A DNA stretch of 64,000 nucleotides from NCBI GenBank assembly GCA_020355945.1, contig CP070627.1:8795769-8859768 (forward strand), given 5' to 3'. Under the pieces are notes generated by a model. That model saw nothing but the letters and a program-made list of their open reading frames with translations. It searched no databases and was not told the origin of the DNA. Of the stretch, positions 36,701 to 44,500 are shown in pieces. This DNA is from Candidatus Aminicenantota bacterium (lineage in GTDB: Bacteria > Acidobacteriota > Aminicenantia > UBA2199). A program made the translations under genes and the position numbers. The first letter of the stretch is position 1. Each line of letters starts with the position of its first letter.

Positions 36701-38528
36701 GGGCAGAAGGGGGGATAGAGGTACCCTTCGGGCGATTATTAAACGCCTCCGGTGTAAGATCATTATCTTTTAATAGAATTTCGGCTCCACTGTCTTTCAA
36801 TATGTAATGAATACGCTCTTGTGGGTATCCCGGGTCGATGGGCAAATAGGCACCATTGGCTTTCAATATCCCTACCAGTCCGATTATCATTTCCACAGAA
36901 CGATTCAACATAATTGCTGCAATGGTGTCGGGTTTGACGCCTTTTTCTTTTAAGAGAATAGCCAATTGATTGGATTTTTCATTTAATTTTTTATAAGTAA
37001 TCGCACAGTGAACAGCGCAGAGGGTACAGCGTTTTGCTTCTTCGCGCTGCGCCTCGCGCCCTGTGCATTGCCCCACCAGGGCTATATTGTCCGGGGTTCG
37101 TTCCGCTTGTTCTTCGAATAATTTATGAATGGTTTTGTTCTCCGGGTAATGGTCGCGGGTCTGGTTCCATTCCACCAGGAGTCGGTGACGTTCTTCCGGG
37201 CTTAACATGTTGAGCCGGGATACCGGTTGGTCCGGTTCCTGGATAATGCTTTCCAGGAGAACCTGGTAATGGCGGATAAATTCGGAAATAAAAGAGGCTT
37301 CATAATAGTCTTGATTGTAAACCAAAATCCCGGTAAAAGATGTTTCATCTCCCCGCATAAGGAGGTTCAAATCGTATTTTCCCCACCCCAGGTTTGTTTC
37401 GATGTAGGTTAACTCCAGGCCTTTGATGGGTGGAATTTTAAAGGATTCATCTTCGTATTGAAACAGAACGTCGAAAAAAACCGTTCGGCTCATATCCTTG
37501 CGTGGATTTAACTCCAGGGACAACCAGTCGAAAGGTATATCCTGGTTTTCGTGTGCTTGTTCCAGGGTCAGGGTTAAATCGGAAAAATATTTGCTAAAGG
37601 ACATGGTGCTGGCAATTCTGCTGCGTATGACCAGCAAATTGGCAGCCGGGCCCACAAGATTTTCAATGCCGGGTTGATGCCGGTTATCCACGCTTATACC
37701 CACCGTGATATCTTCCTGGCCGCAGTATCGATGGAGAAGTACTTTAAAAGCGGCTTGCAGCAGGACATGGTTTCCTGTTCCTTTTTGTTGAGAAAATTCC
37801 CGCATTTTTGTACTGAGGGCTCCGGGTAATTGAAAAGAGGCTCTTGCTTCCCGGAAGGTATGAATGGCGGCTCTCGGCCTGCTGGTGGGCAGTTCCAGCG
37901 GACTTAGTCGGGCTAACTGCCGTTTCCAGTAAAAGAGCAGTGATTCCAGGTAGTCTTCGGGCAGTTGACGCTGCCATTGGGAAAAGTCCGCGTAATGAAG
38001 GGGCAAATCAGGCAGCCGGGGGGATTTACCCTCTTGCAGTGCCTGGTAAATGCAAGCAAATTCAGATGCGATGGTTCCCAGGGAACATCTGTCCGATACC
38101 AGGTGGTGAAGAACAATCACTAAAACGTTATTATGGGGTGATATTTTGATTAATGCAGCCTGGATTAAGGGAGCGTCACCCGGGGAGAACGGATGTTTAG
38201 CTTCCTCTACAGCCATATTCAACGGGGTTTTATGCGCCTGGCCCCTGGATTCGACTGTGAAATCCAGGATCGCCAATCGGAGTTCCACTTCCGGTTCGAC
38301 TTGTTGAAACAGTTCACCTTCAATTGCAATCATCCGGGTGCGCAGGACTTCATGTCGGTTAATAACAGTGCACAGGCTCTGCTTCAGCAGGTTTAAGTCC
38401 AGTTTCCCTTTTATCTCTATGATCAGGGGGATATTGTGATATGTGGGAGCGGATTCGTAAAGTTTACCGCTCTCGAATTGGTGGATAAACCACAAGCGTT
38501 CCTGGTGATATGAGGCTTTTACTTTCAA
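27744..38528 (-). CDS. NRPS, C-A(Thr)-PCP-C-A(Pro)-PCP-C-A-PCP-TE (terminal enzyme of line 1)
   Basis: About 3594 residues. C1 carries HHLVSDR (His-His-x3-Asp with Arg instead of Gly) near 141. A1 (core TSGTTGRPKG near 626) has pocket D-F-W-N-I-G-M-V-H: Thr. PCP1 GGHS is near 1024. C2 has HHIITDA near 1204. A2 (core near 1736) has D-V-Q-F-V-A-H-V-V, close to the Pro code. PCP2 GGHS is near 2149. C3 has HHIISDG near 2349. A3 (core near 2839) has D-G-S-S-V-A-E-V-A, resembling the Tyr code DGTITAEVA. PCP3 GGHS is near 3257. The type I thioesterase (~3320-3594) has GWSLGG (nucleophile near 3394) and a likely catalytic His in GDHFS; it releases or cyclises the chain. I start it at TTG 38528 because AGGAG lies 7 nt upstream and the preceding stop lies 17 nt away, as at the homologous 9672 start. 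GTG at 38549 would add MKSRSKR. Confidence 0.93.
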   Translation of the reverse strand: MKVKASYHQERLWFIHQFESGKLYESAPTYHNIPLIIEIKGKLDLNLLKQSLCTVINRHEVLRTRMIAIEGELFQQVEPEVELRLAILDFTVESRGQAHKTPLNMAVEEAKHPFSPGDAPLIQAALIKISPHNNVLVIVLHHLVSDRCSLGTIASEFACIYQALQEGKSPRLPDLPLHYADFSQWQRQLPEDYLESLLFYWKRQLARLSPLELPTSRPRAAIHTFREARASFQLPGALSTKMREFSQQKGTGNHVLLQAAFKVLLHRYCGQEDITVGISVDNRHQPGIENLVGPAANLLVIRSRIASTMSFSKYFSDLTLTLEQAHENQDIPFDWLSLELNPRKDMSRTVFFDVLFQYEDESFKIPPIKGLELTYIETNLGWGKYDLNLLMRGDETSFTGILVYNQDYYEASFISEFIRHYQVLLESIIQEPDQPVSRLNMLSPEERHRLLVEWNQTRDHYPENKTIHKLFEEQAERTPDNIALVGQCTGREAQREEAKRCTLCAVHCAITYKKLNEKSNQLAILLKEKGVKPDTIAAIMLNRSVEMIIGLVGILKANGAYLPIDPGYPQERIHYILKDSGAEILLKDNDLTPEAFNNRPKGTSIPPSALPPFYPSHPSHLAYIIYTSGTTGRPKGCPVTHRNLVRLIKTDRLPFGFGEKDTWVMAHSFCFDFSVWEMYGALLNGGRLIVPPADLVRDVNLFLSLIKRQGVTVLNQTPQAFYALVEAEKKSQEQLLNHHLRCVIFGGDKILPQKLSHWIDMYSPGDIQLVNMYGITETTVHVTHYRLTPSDIHSPRAASPIGKPLPETTCYILDSFLNPVPIGITGEIYVGGTGVIPGYLNRVKLTALRFFENPHHPGEIIYKSGDLGRWHPDGNLEYLGRNDDQVKIRGFRIEPAEIENHILKHPAVKEAVVVSREDNNQTYLCAYLRLMPGEVMPEMRKYLSARLPHYMIPAYFTEVNAIPLTFNGKVDKKALPDPQIAKNKRHRIPPCSPVEETLVETWSEVLGMKKEVIGIDDDFFDLGGHSLNATVLIAKIHQKLHVKIPLLELFRIPKIKELAGYIAGRAKEAYTSIEPVEKKEYYPLSTTQKRLYILQQLVRGTTGYNIPYIITTDPGQKPGINKLEKTFKKLITRHESLRTSFKMVGVGPVQVIHNQVDFSIGYCEASEEESEEAVANFSRPFDLHTPPLLRVTLIRIGSVRQILFIDMHHIITDAASQRILEQEFRLLYEQTDSETTLAPLRLQYKDFSEWENSDERKRAKKQQEAYWTGEFSPGDEIPVLNLPTDYHRPLMQSFEGNTVNFAFRIDETKMIKKIARENDVTLYMCLLAVFNILFSKLSGQEDIILGSPLAARRHADLQNVIGMMVNTLAMRNFPLPHMPWKVFLKQVKQRTLEAYENQEYPFEDLVDNILVKRDTSRNPLFDVMFTFIDQSDFPGGINIPKIGDLTSYTYNHKKGSSRFDLTFSAVDLGEHIYFSVEYSTRLFTPASIDVFINYLRNIVCQLPVNTESKLSDIPMIPKEEKWEILKNSMGNEEVFDINKTIHRWFEDQVEKTPDNIALVSGNLRTQIPDPKHGAPFGQINTYGESSLRAESQELRAVTYKELNEKSNRLAHLLREKQIGPDSVVGLMLERSVEIIIGILAILKAGAAYLPLDSSFPGQRIQTMLNDSSVSLLLTQRNALPKKEAAQPRTQQSNRCKKEMSREILLVDEISELSGQYPGENPWPMNRTNDLLYVIYTSGSTGKPKGVMLEQGNLANLIRYQYNYTDIDFSRVLQFTTISFDVSAQEIFSTLLAGGQLSLVSRETLTDVPGLFKIVARDHIRTLFLPASFLKLVMNEEGFLQLIPGSVRHLVTAGEQVVVNKQFRDYLTGNSVYFHNHYGPSETHVVTAFTLPPTEEAMELPPIGRPVSNTCIYILDKGYHPVPARVPGELFIGGNQVGRGYLNNPELTCEKFKIKNGSGALRADLNAFGEGEGPQSPQSPHSPIYQTGDLARRLPDGNIEFLGRIDHQVKVRGFRVELGEIEARLMNHPGIKNTVVQAWDTETGEKYLCAYIISHRETTAAELREYLSKQLPEYMIPAYFVFLDEIPLTPNRKIDRTQLPKPDLKLADNDVPSLPGNEIETRLTGIFAEVLGIKKDVIGVHSDFFQLGGHSLRAISLAARVHKDLKVKLPLAEIFRTPAIRGLAQYIQKAGKVKFSAVEPVEKKEYYKLSASQQRLYILQHMDPASTAYNLWQVISLAQDMCVDRLENAFRTLIERHESLRTSFHMMEEKPVQKVHDNHNIKFKIEHFTELHDDRGETQSRIENFIKPFNLAQAPMLRVGLIQMHSSSFSPTAPVSHRKENPLSGYLLLVDMHHIISDGVSNGILVTEFFALYNHRHLPGLRIQYKDFSQWQNSAGVGKNIKTQEDYWLKEFKDRVPILDLPTDHVRPSIQSFEGRTLDFDIPPEYIDELESIASEEGATLYMVLLALINILLSKLSSQEDIIIGTPTAGRRHADLDKIIGMFVNTLALRNYPRGERYFKEFLQEVKTRALEAFENQEYQFEDLVDRVLVNRDISRNPLFDVMFVLQNPGFLNGSTADNNDIPVEKIIAPQPGPYDFQNTTAKFDLTLSAVKDGRNLLLSFQYTEKLFKEETIKRYIDYFKKIVSGIVENPGLKLKQIEIISEAEKRKVLHDFNLTETGYPRNTTLHHWFEKQVEKGPNHIALIGPGQIPVGSGETGDRFETPVYITAMELNRKSTGIARLLRAKGVKPNTIVGLMVESSIEMIIGILGILRAGGAYLPIDTNYPQERINYMLIDSGAEILLKDNDLTPGAFNNRPKGISIHPSTLPPFYPSRPSNLAYVIYTSGSTGRPKGVMVEHRNILNYISWRIRQYHLESRDVCLQLVSISFDGFCSNLYPLLLIGGKTVLLSREKWGDASYIRRVIREQGVTNFSAVPSMFRMLLEGADETDFRPVRFVVLAGEKADCGLVEAGKDQMPWVTFINEYGPTENSVAAAANMAMTARDTAVIGSPISNNKIFILDRHRIITPIGVRGELCISGDSLARGYLNRPELTADTFRREVNTHFSSVIGSPGKLSKSTNDQYPMTDDRLYSTGDLARWLPDGNIELSGRIDRQIKVRGYRIELGEIENHLLKHPQVNEVVVLVRGNQSEDKYICAYIVSELINQDDKKTAAPKELKKFLSNFLPEYMIPSYFTFIEKIPLTANGKIDREALPAPVVKVETQYTAPENEIQEKLVEIWSEVLGIKNDMIGIYADFFQLGGHSLRATIMVSRIKKEFNVVFPLVEIFKNPFIKSLSEYIAKARIEPDVVTVKDNRLLLLKPGARDDKHLFLIHDGTGQVEGYIEFCNRLTIDFNCWGICADRLENHTPLNFSIPHFARQYLETIKTLQPPGHGPFFISGWSLGGTIAFEIASQLEKAGERISYLGIFDAPGPQKEWKNQVNQFSLETELELVMKYFPGNQIKEKVKKAANINEIWPIIVNHLEENGIRAEIIKRLIPPQLAQIIPHFHQQGIKELISFLNINRTLTNARAFYIPDKKIHATLHYFKASESPAIFQDSWNDYCLTPLKSYEIPGDHFSILKKTNAAKTAEIVDAILNIL
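29273..29302. repeat. Short tandem repeat (GGTCATTGG-type) in the A3 loop
   Basis: Repeated GGTCATCGGTCATTGG and GGTCATTGG units encode the segment with NDQYPMTDDR immediately before LYSTGDLARW in A3. This is the same loop that holds other repeat types in other A domains. Confidence 0.6.
30078..30110. repeat. Two-hairpin palindromic element (inverse orientation) in A3
   Basis: GCCCTTCGGGC, a short AT-rich spacer, then ACGCCCCCGGGG. It is translated as TPGAFNNRPKG. The matching copy is at 36723-36754 in A1 of the same protein. Confidence 0.65.
32624..32654. repeat. Two-hairpin palindromic element in the A2 loop
   Basis: CGCCAAAGGCG (32624-32634), then TTTAAATCC, then GCCCGAAGGGC (32644-32654). 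In frame, it encodes GALRADLNAFGEGEG just before the A7 motif YQTGDL. A 9-bp GAGGTGATT tandem repeat (32591-32612) adjoins it and encodes PQSPQSPHSP. Confidence 0.75.
33779..33807. repeat. Two-hairpin palindromic element in the A2 N-terminal region
   Basis: CACCGTAGGTG (33779-33789), spacer TTTATTT, then GCCCGAAGGGC (33797-33807). It encodes GAPFGQINTYGE between the A1 and A2 core motifs. It is followed by an AGAGCYNAGGAGCT-like repeat (33741-33773) encoding SLRAESQELRA. Confidence 0.75.
36723..36754. repeat. Two-hairpin palindromic element (inverse orientation) in A1
   Basis: CCCTTCGGG followed by an AT-rich spacer and ACGCCTCCGGT. It encodes TPEAFNNRPKG in A1 of the 27744-38528 NRPS. The flanks are almost the same as those of the copy at 30078-30110. 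Confidence 0.65.
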
Positions 38529-38535
38529 TCTTTTA

Positions 38536-38540
38536 CTCCT
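38536..38540 (-). promoter_or_regulatory. Ribosome-binding site supporting a TTG start
   Basis: AGGAG on the minus strand with a 7-nt spacer to TTG at 38528, placed 5 nt after the stop of the upstream NRPS. It is the basis for preferring TTG over the overlapping GTG at 38549. Confidence 0.6.
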
Positions 38541-38545
38541 ACTCT

Positions 38546-41500
38546 TCACCTGCTAACCCTGGTGATGGGTTGAATGAGGGGGGGAGCGGGCTTTTTTTCC
38601 AACCGGATAGCGGGAATCACCTGATCAGGCTTTTCCAGTACAGCATCCAGCAATTTTTCGAAACGATTTACCATCCGTTCGATGGTCACAGGCTCAAATA
38701 AATCCCTGTTGTATTCAAAACGGATTTCCATTTTGTGCTTCCTTTCGATGAGGTAAATAGTGAGATCGAATTTGGCGGTTTTCGGTGAGATGTCAAAATC
38801 CCTTATATGGATATTACTGCTGCCTTCCGGGGTTAACATTTCCTGTTGAGTGTAATTCAACATATTTACCAGTATGTCGAAGAAAGGACTCCTGCTAACA
38901 TCCCGGGTGCCGCCCCGGTCCTTCACCAACATATCAAAGGGGTATTCCTGGTGCTGGTAAGCGCCGGTCAAGACAGCTTTAATTTTGTTTAAAACGTTGG
39001 TAAAACTGTCAGTGGAATCGATGGAGGTGCGGAGTACCAGGGTGTTTAAATAGTAACCCACCTGGCTGCGCAGGTCTGCATGCTCCCTGCAAGCGGTTAT
39101 GATTCCCAATATGATATCATCCTGTCCGCTATATAGATAAAACAGTAGTTTCAAGATGGACAGCAGTGTCATAAATAGGGTGACATTGTGTTTTACACTA
39201 AAGTCTTTTATTTTTTTAAATTTCGCCTCATCGATGGTACGGTCCAGGGCTTCACCGTTATAGGTTTGAACGGCGGGCCGCTCTTTATCCCGGGGTAATT
39301 CCACCCGGGGCAGTTTACCTTTCAATTGACGCAGCCAGTATTCGCGGTGTTCGGTTAACCGCACTCCCTTTAACTGCTCATTGTGCCAGGCGGCATAATC
39401 TTTATATTGAATTGGCAGCGCTTCTAACGGGTTTTGCTCTCCCTTTTCAAAAGCCTTATACAGGTTTAGCATTTCCTTTGTAAATATATCATGGGACAAA
39501 AAATCACTGATGATGTGATGCATATTAAAAAATAATATATACTTTTCTTCTTCCAATCGGAAGAGTATCACCCGCAGGAGGGGACCCACGGATAAATCAA
39601 AGGGAGTGACAGATTCGCCTTCTACCAGTTCCCGGGCCTTTTGTTCGTTTCCCGAAATCCCTCTTAGGTCGATGTGTTCTACTTTAAAACCACTGGTTCC
39701 TGGTGATAATATCTTTTGTTTTGCTTCCCCATCCACGGTAATGAAGACCGTCCTTAAGCTCTCATGGCGCTGCACCAGTGCCCTGAATGTTTGTTCCAGG
39801 AAGGGGATGTTCAATTTTCCATCTAACCGGTGGGCCATTGGAATGTTGAAGGAAATGGAAGCGGTTTCCGCCTGGGATAGGGCCCACACCCGTTCCTGGG
39901 CATGGGAGAGCCGGTAATATTCTTGTTTTTCCAGGGGGGGGATCGGTGCATAAAGGGTTTGGCCCGATCCGCTGATCCATTCTAACAACTGGCTTACGGT
40001 GGGGCCTGTAAACAGTTCTATCAGCGGTACGTTCACATGGAAAGTTTTATTTATCCCGGATAACAATATAGTTGCTTTTAGTGAGTGCCCTCCCAACTTA
40101 AAAAAGTCGCTGTCCATGCCTATTAAATGCTTCTCGATTCCCAGGACTTCCGACCATAATTCTACCATCTTCATCTCTATTTTATCCCGGGGCGCTTGAT
40201 GTTTCTTATCAACTTCAGCCATCGATGTGGGTAATGCCTTCCAATCTATTTTTCCATTGGGAGTCAATGGAATTTCTTCGATTTGCATTAAATAGGCGGG
40301 GACCATATAATCCGGCAAATTTTTCGATAAATAATGTCTTACTTCATCGGTTGAAAGCTCTTTTGCAGGGACAAAACAAGCACGGAGAAATTTGTCACCG
40401 GTTTTGTCTTCCCCAACCGCAACCGCTGCTTCTTTAACTCCTGGATGTTTTAATAACTCTTTCTCTATTTCTCCCAACTCGATCCGGAATCCCCTGATTT
40501 TGACCTGTTGGTCGATTCGGCCCAGGAATTCGATATTTCCGTCGGACTGCCAACGGGCCAGGTCCCCGGTTCGGTAGAGAATATAGGACTTATAAGACCT
40601 ATAGGACCTATAAATTCTTTTGCCTGGCCCTTTTTTTCTTTTATCCTGGTAATCCCATAAATCATGGTCAAATTTCTCTCTTGTTAACTCCGGGTTGTTT
40701 AAATACCCCGGGGCAACCCCGTCACCTTGAATCGTCAATTCACCGGCAATGTTGATGGGGCGCAGGTTGAGATATCGATCTACGATGAGAAGAGTAAAAT
40801 TGGCTGCAGGTTTCCCAATAGGAATACTGGTTAACTGCTGGTATTTTTCGATTTGTTCACGGTGGATTTCCAGTACCGCAGAGATAATGGTGGCTTCAGT
40901 GGGCCCGTACATATTAAAGACACGACATGACGGTAAGACCGAGTTAAGACTGCGTTGGGCCAGGTCATAGGTCAATTTTTCCGCGCCGATGAACAGGTAT
41001 TTTAGGGTTGTCAATTTCCAACCCGGGTGCAGGAAATATTGATACCGGGTGGGTGTGACATGAAGCACTGTTACCGCATGCTTTTGCATGAATTGCATGC
41101 ATAATGCTGGCTTAAGCAAGGTTTCTTCTTCTACCGGATACAAACATGCGCCAGTGGTAAGGGTAATAAATATTTCCCATACAGACCAATCGAAATGATA
41201 GGCCAGGTTCTGGATGGTTCGATGACCCGGACCCAATACAAGGTGTTTATAACCCCAATGCACCAGTGGAGAGAAATTAGCATGGGTAACGGCTACTCCT
41301 TTCGGATTACCGGTGGAACCGGAGGTGTAAATGACATAGGCTAAATGGCGTCCAGCGGGGAAATTTAAATATGCCTTTGACCCGGTATTTAAGCACGAAG
41401 GAGATGAAGGGCACGAAGAAGAAATATCAGGGGACTCCAGGATAATTCGCGCACCGCTGTCGGCCAACATATATTGGGTGCGCGCCGGTGGGTTTTTCGT

Positions 41501-44500
41501 GTTAAGAGGCAGGTAGGCAGCCCCTGATTTTAATATGCCTAAAATACCGACCAACATCTCGATCGACGGTTCAAGCATCAATCCGACAATACTGTCCACC
41601 AGGACGCCTTTTGCTTTCAAAATATAGGCTAAATGATTGGATTTTTTGTTTAATTCGCAGTAAGAAATATATGTCATATATTTTATTGATAATGGTCCGG
41701 CCGCGGCAATATTATCCGGGTTTTTTTCCACCTGTTCTTCAAATAATTGATGAATGGTCTTATTGGAGGGGTATTTAATATGGGTTTCGTTAAAATCATA
41801 TAATATTTTGCGTTTCTCCTGTCCCGGTATGATCTCAATTTGCCATAGTTTTACACCAGGGTCCTCCCGGACAAAAGAGATAATTTTTTTAAAATAACCG
41901 ATGAATTTTTCGATGGTTTCTTCTTTAAATAACTTTGTGCTGTATTGGAAGACGCACCACAGCGTTTCCCCGGTTTCAAAACACTGCAGCGTTAGATCAA
42001 ATATTGATGTCCCCTGGTCATAATTGTAGGGTCTCAGTCTCAAGCCGGGAATATCTATACTGGGGACATCCATGTTCTGCAAGATGAACATGGTATCAAA
42101 CAAAGGGTTACGACTGGTATCCCTGTCTACAGCTATTTTTTCAACAAGCTCTTCATACTGGTAATCCTGGTTTGCAAAGGCTTTTAATGTCCGGTTTTTT
42201 ACCTGGACCAGGAATTGGTTAAGGTTATTCTCTCCCCGGGGAAAATTCCGCAGTACCAGTGTGTTGATAAATATTCCCACGATATGTTCCAGGTCACTGT
42301 GACGTCGCCCTGCAGTGGGAATTCCTACCACAACATCTTCCTGGTTGCTTAGTTTATATAAAAATATATTGTATACAGCCAGCAATACCATAAACAATGT
42401 TGTCCCTTCTTCTAAGGCGTAGGCTTTTAATGCCGTAGTATCTTCTTTATCTATCTCAAAACCGGAAGTGCGCCCTTCAAAACTCTGGATCACCGGCCGT
42501 GAAAAATCTGTCGGCAAATCCAGTTTGGGTATTTCATCATCGAAAGCCTTTAGCCAGTAAGCTTCCTGCTGCTTTATCGATTTTTTTACCCCTTTGCTGT
42601 TCAGCCATTCTGAGAAATCTTTATACTGTATCCGCAGCCCGGGTAAATCTTCCCCTTGATAAAATGCCATAAACTCTTTTATAATCACTCCAATCGATAC
42701 ACCGTCCGAGATAATATGATGGATATCTACCATTAATAAGTATTCATCATCTAATTTTATCAAACCCACTCGAAGCAGGGGCGCCCGGGTCAAATCAAAG
42801 GGACGGATGAAAGAATAAATATAGCTCTTGACTCTTTGCTCCTGGCTCTTAGTGTATTGGTCGCCGCAGGCGTTTATTTGTCCTAAGGTCACCTTTTTTC
42901 CTATCTTCCTCGATTCTCCTGTCTCCTTTGCGGCTGAATCATAATATTCAATGTTGAATTCCACTTCTTCATGGATCCTCTGTACAGGTGTCTCCATCGG
43001 TATTGAAAAGGATGTTCTTAAACTTTCATGCCTTTTTATCAGGTGCCTGAAACTCTCTTCTAATTTACTCTTATTGATACGTCCTTCCAATATCGCTGTG
43101 AATGGGATGTTGTATCCAATTCCCTGGTCATCCATCTCCTTCAACACATATATCCGGTTTTGTGGCGAGGACAATCGGTAGTAGTCTTTTTTTTCTACAG
43201 GTTCTATTGATACATATTTATCTTTGGTTAATTTTTTGATACGCTCTGCCAGTTCTTTTATGGTTGGGATTTTAAATACATCTGCCAGGGGTAATTTAAC
43301 ATTAAATACTTTGTGTATCCTGGCTGTTAATGAAGTTGCCCTCAACGAGTGTCCGCCCAACTGGAAAAAATTCGCATCGATACTGATGATGTTTTTTTCC
43401 AGGCCCAATATCTCCGACCATATGGCTGCCATTTTTTCTTCAACCTCATTTCCCGGTGCCCTATATCGGCGGCCGGCTTCTATTTCAGGCATTGGCAGCG
43501 CTTTGCGATCTACTTTTCCGTTGGCGGTTAAGGGGATTCGTTCCAGGGGCACGAAAAAAGAGGGAATCATATAATCGGGCAATCGTTGGGAGAGATATTC
43601 CCGCATGTCATTCACTTGAATCTCTTTTCTCCTTACATAATAGGCACATATATGCTTTTGTCCGGCTTCGCTCCCGGAAACCCCCATTCCTCCCGGGGCC
43701 ACCACGGTTACTACTGCTTCTTTTATATGCTTATGCTTTAATAATTGACTCTCTATTTCCCCCAATTCGATCCGATTTCCTCTTATCTTTACCTGGTAAT
43801 CCAGCCTTCCCAGGCATTCCAGGTTACCATCTTCCCTGAAATATCCGATATCCCCTGTTTTATACAATGTTGAATAATCGCTGTGGCCAAACTGGTCACG
43901 ATAGGGATTGGGTATAAATGCCTTTTCGGTTTCCCGGGATTTCTTCCAATAGCCTTTTCCCACCCCGATACCAGCCACACAAATTTCTCCCCTTACTCCT
44001 ATGGGACATAACGATAAGTGCTTATCCAGGATATAAATATGCAGGTTTTGCAGGGGTTTTCCAATGGGAATTGTCTCTTGATTTTCCTGGGGGAGGGTAT
44101 CAATCACATAATGGGTAACATCGTCGGATGCTTCCGTGGGGCCATAGGCATTTAGAATTTTTATACCCGGGTACTGCGCATACCAATCCTTCACCAGCCC
44201 AATCCCCAGGGCTTCCCCGGTGAGGATCATCCATCTCAAATATTTTAGTTGGGTATCGGTTTCATTTTTTACCTGGTGAAGAAATGCACTCATCAGGGAT
44301 GGCACAGATTCCAGTATGGTGATTTTACCCTTTTGAACAACCTTCAAAAACCTTGCTGGCTCAAGAATTATTTCTTTATCGATGATAAACGTCCCCCCAC
44401 CCACCAATAAACCAGCCAAAAACTGCCATACCGATATATCAAAACAAGCTGATGCGGTTTGTGCAATAATATCTTGCCGGTTTATGGATAAATCATTGAT

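Noticed and set aside
38550..39940. Epimerisation domain at the end of the 38546-48370 protein (also 5017-6400 and 9691-11090)
   Set aside because: The HHIISDF motif and flanks lack the signature of E domains (HHxxxDxxSW and the other E motifs); they are C-like domains of unclear subtype.
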